Part shown: positions 6,374-9,955 of the stretch, one piece after another | How positions within the stretch are numbered: the stretch's first letter is position 1 | How the letters are laid out: every line of letters begins with the position of its first letter | Assembly: GCA_043759735.1 (NCBI GenBank) | Contig: JAYUQC010000156.1 | Location: forward strand, 1 to 9,955 | DNA length: 9,955 bases | DNA from: CAISIP01 sp043759735 | GTDB taxonomy: Bacteria > Pseudomonadota > Gammaproteobacteria > Burkholderiales > Burkholderiaceae_C | Direction of reading: 5' to 3' | Position numbers and translations under genes: made by a program | The notes under the pieces: generated by a model | The model's input: the letters and a program-made list of their open reading frames with translations, nothing else | Database searches by the model: none | Told to the model about the DNA's origin: nothing

Positions 6374-6502
6374 CTCAACTTATCCGTTAGATTTGTTCAC
6401 CATTCAGCCGGTCGATACTGGTGTTTACCCTGCCATCCCCACGCACAAAAAGAACAACAATGGCCGGCTGCCAGACCACCAACCCACGACCGGAGACAAT
6501 CC

Positions 6503-7633
6503 ATGTCCGTTAACCAGACTCCCCGCCGCCGCAACCTGCTCAAGGGTGCGGCCATTGCCGCCGGCGCCCTGTCCGCGCCCATGCTCGCGAACGCGCAGAC
6601 CGGGCCCATTTCGATGCGCTGGCAAAGTACCTGGCCATCGAAGGACATCTTTCACGAGTACGCGCTGGACTACGCCAAGAAGGTGAACGACATGACCGGC
6701 GGCGACCTGAAAATCGACGTACTGCCGGCCGGTGCGGTGGTGCCGGCCTTCGGCCTGCTCGAAGCGGTGTCCAAGGGCACGCTCGATGGTGGCCACGGCG
6801 TGTTGGGTTACCACTACGGCAAGCAAAACGCGCTTGCATTGTGGAATTCCGGCCCGGCATTCGGCATGGACGCCAACATGCTGCTGTCCTGGCACAAATA
6901 TGGCGGCGGCAAGGAACTGCTGGCCAAACTCTACGCGTCCATTGGCGGCAATGTGCAGTCCTTTCTGTACGGGCCGATGGCGACGCAGCCGCTGGGCTGG
7001 TTCAAGAAGCCAATCACCAAGGCGGCCGATTTCAAGGGCCTCAAGTTCCGCACCAATGGTCTGGCCATCGACCTGTTCACCGCCATGGGTGCCGCTGTCA
7101 ATGCGCTTCCAGGCGGCGAGATCGTGCCGGCCATGGACCGCGGCCTGCTTGACGGAGCCGAGTTCAACAACGCATCGTCCGACCGACTGCTCGGTTTTGC
7201 CGACGTGTCCAAGGTCTGCATGCTGCAGAGCTACCACCAGAGCGCCGAAACCTTCGAGATCATGTTCAACAAGCCGAAGTACGATGCGCTGCCTGAAAAA
7301 CTGAAGGCGATCATCGCCGGAGCGGTGGAAGCGGCCTCGGCTGACATGTCCTGGAAAGCGATCGACCGTTATTCCAAGGACTACATCGAGTTGCAGACCA
7401 AGGACAAGGTCAAGTTCTACAAGACTCCGGACGCCGTGCTGCAGGAACAGCTCAAGCTGTGGGATGCGATCATCACCAAGAAATCGGCGGAGAACCCGTT
7501 GTTCAAGGAAGTCGTCGAATCCCAGCGGGCCTTCGCTGAGCGAGCCGTGAAATGGGACCAGGACACCTACGTCAGCCGGCGCATGGCCGTTGGCCATTTC
7601 TTCGGAGCCGCGGCGGCACCCAAGAAGGCCTGA
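6503..7633 (+). CDS. dctP: TRAP transporter substrate-binding protein (TakP/FcbT1-like DctP)
   Basis: The 376-residue periplasmic receptor of a TRAP transporter starts with a Tat signal: PRRRNLLKGAA, a weakly hydrophobic Ala/Gly stretch, then a likely cleavage after ANA (29-31). The mature part carries the family pattern: MRWQSTWPSKDIFHEYA (38-54), LDGGHGVLGYHYGK (94-107), LKFRT with Arg183, the Arg expected to salt-bridge the substrate carboxylate, then GGEIVPAMDRGLLDGAEFNN (204-223). The closest remembered relatives are the 'mannitol/chloroaromatic' group, which includes TakP (2-oxo acids) and a lactate-binding TRAP protein. A carboxylate such as a 2-hydroxy or 2-oxo acid is therefore the best guess for the ligand. 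GGAGA (6492-6496) is a good ribosome site. It is followed by a terminator-like hairpin and then dctQ and dctM. Substrate identity is inference; family identity is secure. Confidence 0.93.
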   Translation: MSVNQTPRRRNLLKGAAIAAGALSAPMLANAQTGPISMRWQSTWPSKDIFHEYALDYAKKVNDMTGGDLKIDVLPAGAVVPAFGLLEAVSKGTLDGGHGVLGYHYGKQNALALWNSGPAFGMDANMLLSWHKYGGGKELLAKLYASIGGNVQSFLYGPMATQPLGWFKKPITKAADFKGLKFRTNGLAIDLFTAMGAAVNALPGGEIVPAMDRGLLDGAEFNNASSDRLLGFADVSKVCMLQSYHQSAETFEIMFNKPKYDALPEKLKAIIAGAVEAASADMSWKAIDRYSKDYIELQTKDKVKFYKTPDAVLQEQLKLWDAIITKKSAENPLFKEVVESQRAFAERAVKWDQDTYVSRRMAVGHFFGAAAAPKKA

Positions 7634-7654
7634 CGGCGTATCGACCAACCGAAC

Positions 7655-7686
7655 AGCCATCCGGGCAGCGTCAGGGTGGCTTTTTT
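7655..7686 (+). terminator. Intercistronic terminator/attenuator between dctP and dctQ
   Basis: AGCCATCC (7655-7662) pairs with GGGTGGCT (7674-7681) over 8 bp including one G-U, with an 11-nt loop, and is followed at once by six T. It lies 22 nt after the dctP stop and about 60 nt before the dctQ start. Partial termination here would give more binding protein than membrane subunits, a common arrangement in binding-protein-dependent transporters. Confidence 0.75.
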
Positions 7687-7743
7687 GTTGGGTCCGGCAT
7701 CCACCCGGATCGCGCTGATCCCCACCTGCAGGACCTTGTTGCC

Positions 7744-8367
7744 ATGCAAAAACTGCTCCTCTTCGTAGACCGGCTCAGCACCTGGGTTGGTCATGCGTTT
7801 TCCTGGTTGATCGTGGCGCTGACGCTGCTGATTTCATGGGAAGTGTTTTCGCGTTACGTTCTGGACGCTCCGCACGCGTGGGCATTCGACGTCATGATCA
7901 TGATGTATGGCACGCTGTTCATGATGGCCGGTGCCTATACCCTGTCCAAGAACGGCCATGTACGCGGCGACGTGCTGTACAGCTTCTTCATGCCCCGCAC
8001 CCAGGCCACCATTGACCTGATCCTGTATGTCGTGTTTTTCATTCCGGGCGTCGTGGCGCTGGCATGGGCTGGCTACATCTATGCCGGGGAGAGCTGGGCC
8101 ATCCTGGAACATTCCAACATCACGTCCGATGGACCCCCTGTCTATCCCTTCAAGACCGTGATTCCTGTCGCGGGCGTGTTCCTGCTGCTGCAAGGCGTGG
8201 TCGAGATGGTCCGTTGCGTGGTGTGTATCCAGCAAGGGCAATGGCCCTCGCGCGAACAAGACGTGGAAGAAGTCGATGTGGAAAAACTCAAGGCCATGGT
8301 TCACGTAAAGGACGAGGATATCGAGCAACTCGACGCGTTGGTGACGCAGCAACGGGGTGCCGCATGA
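7744..8367 (+). CDS. dctQ: TRAP transporter small permease subunit DctQ
   Basis: A 207-residue inner-membrane protein with four hydrophobic segments at roughly 15-36, 48-66, 88-113 and 137-160, as expected for the small TRAP subunit, which pairs with DctM. Family-typical features are SWEVFSRYVLDAPHAWAFDV (31-50) and TLSKNGHVRGDVLY (66-79), the conserved segment after the second helix. The start ATG 7744 was chosen because it gives the usual DctQ N-terminus. An AGGA at 7730-7733 precedes it at 10 nt, and the earlier in-frame codons overlap dctP and the terminator. The C-terminal 40 residues (from about 168) are acidic and hydrophilic, probably cytoplasmic, and longer than in minimal DctQ proteins. 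The stop overlaps the dctM start (ATGA, 8364-8367), indicating coupled translation. Confidence 0.9.
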   Translation: MQKLLLFVDRLSTWVGHAFSWLIVALTLLISWEVFSRYVLDAPHAWAFDVMIMMYGTLFMMAGAYTLSKNGHVRGDVLYSFFMPRTQATIDLILYVVFFIPGVVALAWAGYIYAGESWAILEHSNITSDGPPVYPFKTVIPVAGVFLLLQGVVEMVRCVVCIQQGQWPSREQDVEEVDVEKLKAMVHVKDEDIEQLDALVTQQRGAA

Positions 8368-9955
8368 AGATTCGCAAGGAGTTGTGGTTCGGTTTCTCGT
8401 TGATGGCCGTTATGGTCTCGGTCCTGTTGGTGGTGACGCCATGGGGCAATCTCACCAATGGGCATCTGGGGCTGATCATGCTCGGGCTGGTGGTCGTGGC
8501 GATCATGCTTGGCTTTCCGACGGCGTTCACGCTGATGGGCATGGGCATGTTTTTTGGCTGGCTGTCCTACCGCAGCGTCAATCCGGAAACCGCCGTAGGA
8601 CTGGTGCTCGACCTGATGGTGCAGCGTGCTTATTCGGTCATGTCCAACGACGTGCTAATCGCGATCCCGCTGTTTGTCTTCATGGGATATCTGGTGGAGC
8701 GCGCCAACCTGATCGAGAAACTGTTCAAGAGCCTGCACCTGGCTTTGGCGCGCGTGCCGGGCGCATTGGCGGTGGCCACCATCGTGACCTGCGCAATTTT
8801 CGCCACCGCCACCGGCATCGTCGGTGCGGTGGTCACGCTCATGGGCCTGTTGGCGTTGCCGGCCATGCTGCGTGCGGGTTATGGCGTGCAATTGGCCGCC
8901 GGGGCGATCACCGCCGGCGGTTGCCTGGGCATCTTGATACCGCCGTCGGTGTTGCTGATTGTTTATGGCGCCACCGCCGGCGTGTCGGTGGTCAAGTTGT
9001 ACGCCGGTGCATTCTTTCCCGGCATCATGCTGGCGGGCCTGTATGTCGCCTACGTCATAGTGGTCGCCAAATGGAAGCCCCATCTGGCACCGCCGCTGCC
9101 CGAGAGCGAACGCACCATCGCACTGCCAGTGGTGGCCGCATCGCTGGCAGTGCGCAACCGCAATGCGATCGGCGGCCTGTTCCGGGGATTGAAAGATGCT
9201 TCGTTGCCGATGCCCACCGTGGCCGGGCAACTGCTGATTGCGCTGGTTCCCGCCATTGCGATCACGCTCCTGATGGCCGTGATGTATGTCAGCGTGACTG
9301 CCCCGCTCGTCGCTGTCGACACCACCGGCCTGGTGGAGAGTGGCGGCATGGTGTCCGCCGCGTCGGACGAAAAGTCAAACCAACTCGGCGGCGTGCAGGA
9401 GCCGCCGGCGGAAGGGGGCCTTGCAGAGCCACCGGCCGAAAGCACGGACTTGAAAGAGCCGCCGACTGAGGCCGTCACCACAAAGCCAGCAGCGCAAGCG
9501 CCAGCCGCAACCGTAGCCAGTGTGTCTGCTCCTGTCGTCGCCGCCGCACCGGCCGGGGAAACGCCGGCCGGCGCACCGGTAGCTGAGCGGGTGCCCGCAC
9601 CAACCTGGTACTGGATCGTGCTGGGATTGGGGGCGGGCATGGCCTTGCTGATGAACTGGCTGATGAACTGGCAGCGGCTCGAGATCTTCAAGATGCTGCT
9701 GGTGTCGTTCTTTCCGTTGGCGGTGCTCATCGTTGCCGTGCTGGGCTCGATTGTGTTTGGCTTGGCCACCCCCACCGAAGCAGCGGCCGTCGGCGCCTTT
9801 GGCGGCTGCCTGCTGGCCGGCGCTTACCGCTATGTGAACGCCAGGAATACACCAGGCGGCAACGTCCTGTTCAGGACCATGGGCGAACTGGGCGGGATCA
9901 TCAAGGAGTCCTCGTTCCTGACCGCCAAGACCAGCGCCATGGTGTGCTGGCTGTT
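8364..9955 (+). CDS. dctM: TRAP transporter large permease subunit DctM, 3' end beyond window
   Basis: Open from ATG 8364 to the window end, 530 codons with no stop; the frame was read through in full. It is the ion-coupled transport subunit of the TRAP system. The N-terminal half is typical DctM: GLVVVAIMLGFPTAFTLMGM (41-60), IAIPLFVFMGYLVERANLIE (99-118), ATGIVGAVVTLMG (149-161), and AGAITAGGCLGILIPPS then VLLIVYG (179-202). Residues about 312-413 are a hydrophilic Pro/Ala/Glu-rich stretch containing three EPPAE-like repeats. Membrane helices then resume at WYWIVLGLGAGMALL (415-429), followed by LATPTEAAAVGAFGG near the end, the conserved C-half TRAP motif. Ordinary DctM proteins have about 430 residues, so this belongs to the longer, loop-extended type. 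It overlaps dctQ by 4 nt. A perfect 12-bp tandem repeat (9648-9671) encodes LMNWLMNW. Confidence 0.93.
   Translation, partial: MKIRKELWFGFSLMAVMVSVLLVVTPWGNLTNGHLGLIMLGLVVVAIMLGFPTAFTLMGMGMFFGWLSYRSVNPETAVGLVLDLMVQRAYSVMSNDVLIAIPLFVFMGYLVERANLIEKLFKSLHLALARVPGALAVATIVTCAIFATATGIVGAVVTLMGLLALPAMLRAGYGVQLAAGAITAGGCLGILIPPSVLLIVYGATAGVSVVKLYAGAFFPGIMLAGLYVAYVIVVAKWKPHLAPPLPESERTIALPVVAASLAVRNRNAIGGLFRGLKDASLPMPTVAGQLLIALVPAIAITLLMAVMYVSVTAPLVAVDTTGLVESGGMVSAASDEKSNQLGGVQEPPAEGGLAEPPAESTDLKEPPTEAVTTKPAAQAPAATVASVSAPVVAAAPAGETPAGAPVAERVPAPTWYWIVLGLGAGMALLMNWLMNWQRLEIFKMLLVSFFPLAVLIVAVLGSIVFGLATPTEAAAVGAFGGCLLAGAYRYVNARNTPGGNVLFRTMGELGGIIKESSFLTAKTSAMVCWL
9399..9470 (+). repeat. Three EPP(A/T)E repeats in the DctM loop
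   Basis: Codons at 9399-9413, 9426-9440 and 9456-9470 encode EPPAE, EPPAE and EPPTE, spaced 9 and 10 residues apart (DctM residues 346, 355 and 365). They sit in a low-complexity hydrophilic loop between membrane segments. The codons differ between copies, so this is an old or selected repeat rather than a fresh duplication. Confidence 0.7.
9648..9671 (+). repeat. Perfect 12-bp tandem duplication inside dctM
   Basis: CTGATGAACTGG occurs twice in direct succession (9648-9659, 9660-9671), keeping the frame and encoding LMNWLMNW at the end of a membrane segment. Perfect identity suggests recent slippage duplication. Confidence 0.9.

Noticed and set aside
6405..6470. Inverted repeat CAGCCGG / CCGGCTG in the dctP leader
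   Set aside because: Only 7 bp separated by more than 50 nt; likely chance in GC-rich DNA.
8357..9469. Plus-strand open frame of 370 codons overlapping dctM
   Set aside because: Out-of-frame shadow; the dctM frame from 8364 carries the TRAP motifs and stays open to the window end.
1..9955. CRISPR arrays, tRNA or rRNA genes, insertion sequences
   Set aside because: No regularly spaced repeats, tRNA-like folds, rRNA segments, transposase motifs or IS terminal repeats were seen by eye on either strand.

Overview
The window is GC-rich chromosomal DNA, most likely from a betaproteobacterium of the order Burkholderiales. The reasons are the codon use, a Gly-run lipoprotein of a type common in that group, a tightly packed chr operon, and a TRAP system of the TakP/FcbT1 type with a large, loop-extended DctM. 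The genus cannot be fixed from the sequence alone.

Region 1 (1-973, + strand) looks like a degraded boundary. It opens with the last 25 residues of a tyrosine recombinase whose C-terminus matches integron integrases (IntI). The same reading frame then runs, after the stop, into a frameshifted remnant of an addiction-module antitoxin. A 3'-truncated lipoprotein gene and a strong hairpin follow. No cassette recombination site (attC) was recognised.

Region 2 (974-4731, - strand) is a compact chromate-resistance operon read right to left: chrB (regulator), chrA (chromate efflux), a fusion of an Fe/Mn superoxide dismutase-like domain with a rhodanese domain (ChrC joined to ChrE), and a standalone ChrB C-terminal domain protein. 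Junctions are 4 nt, 10 nt and an ATGA overlap, so one transcript is likely. A good sigma70 promoter lies upstream of chrB and is overlapped by two 11-bp direct repeats 21 bp apart, a candidate operator.

Region 3 (4827-9955, + strand) is read divergently from chr. It holds a GlcD-type FAD-dependent 2-hydroxyacid dehydrogenase without adjacent glcE/glcF, followed by a TRAP transporter: dctP (Tat-exported binding protein), an intercistronic terminator, dctQ, and dctM, which overlaps dctQ by ATGA and runs off the window. The neighbourhood suggests uptake and oxidation of a 2-hydroxy acid or related carboxylate, but the substrate is not shown by the sequence.

No wholly new system is evident. The most interesting points are the SOD-rhodanese fusion with altered second-sphere residues, the two divergent ChrB_C domains in one operon, the phased repeats on the chrB promoter, the integron-integrase junction, and the orphan glcD beside a TRAP operon.
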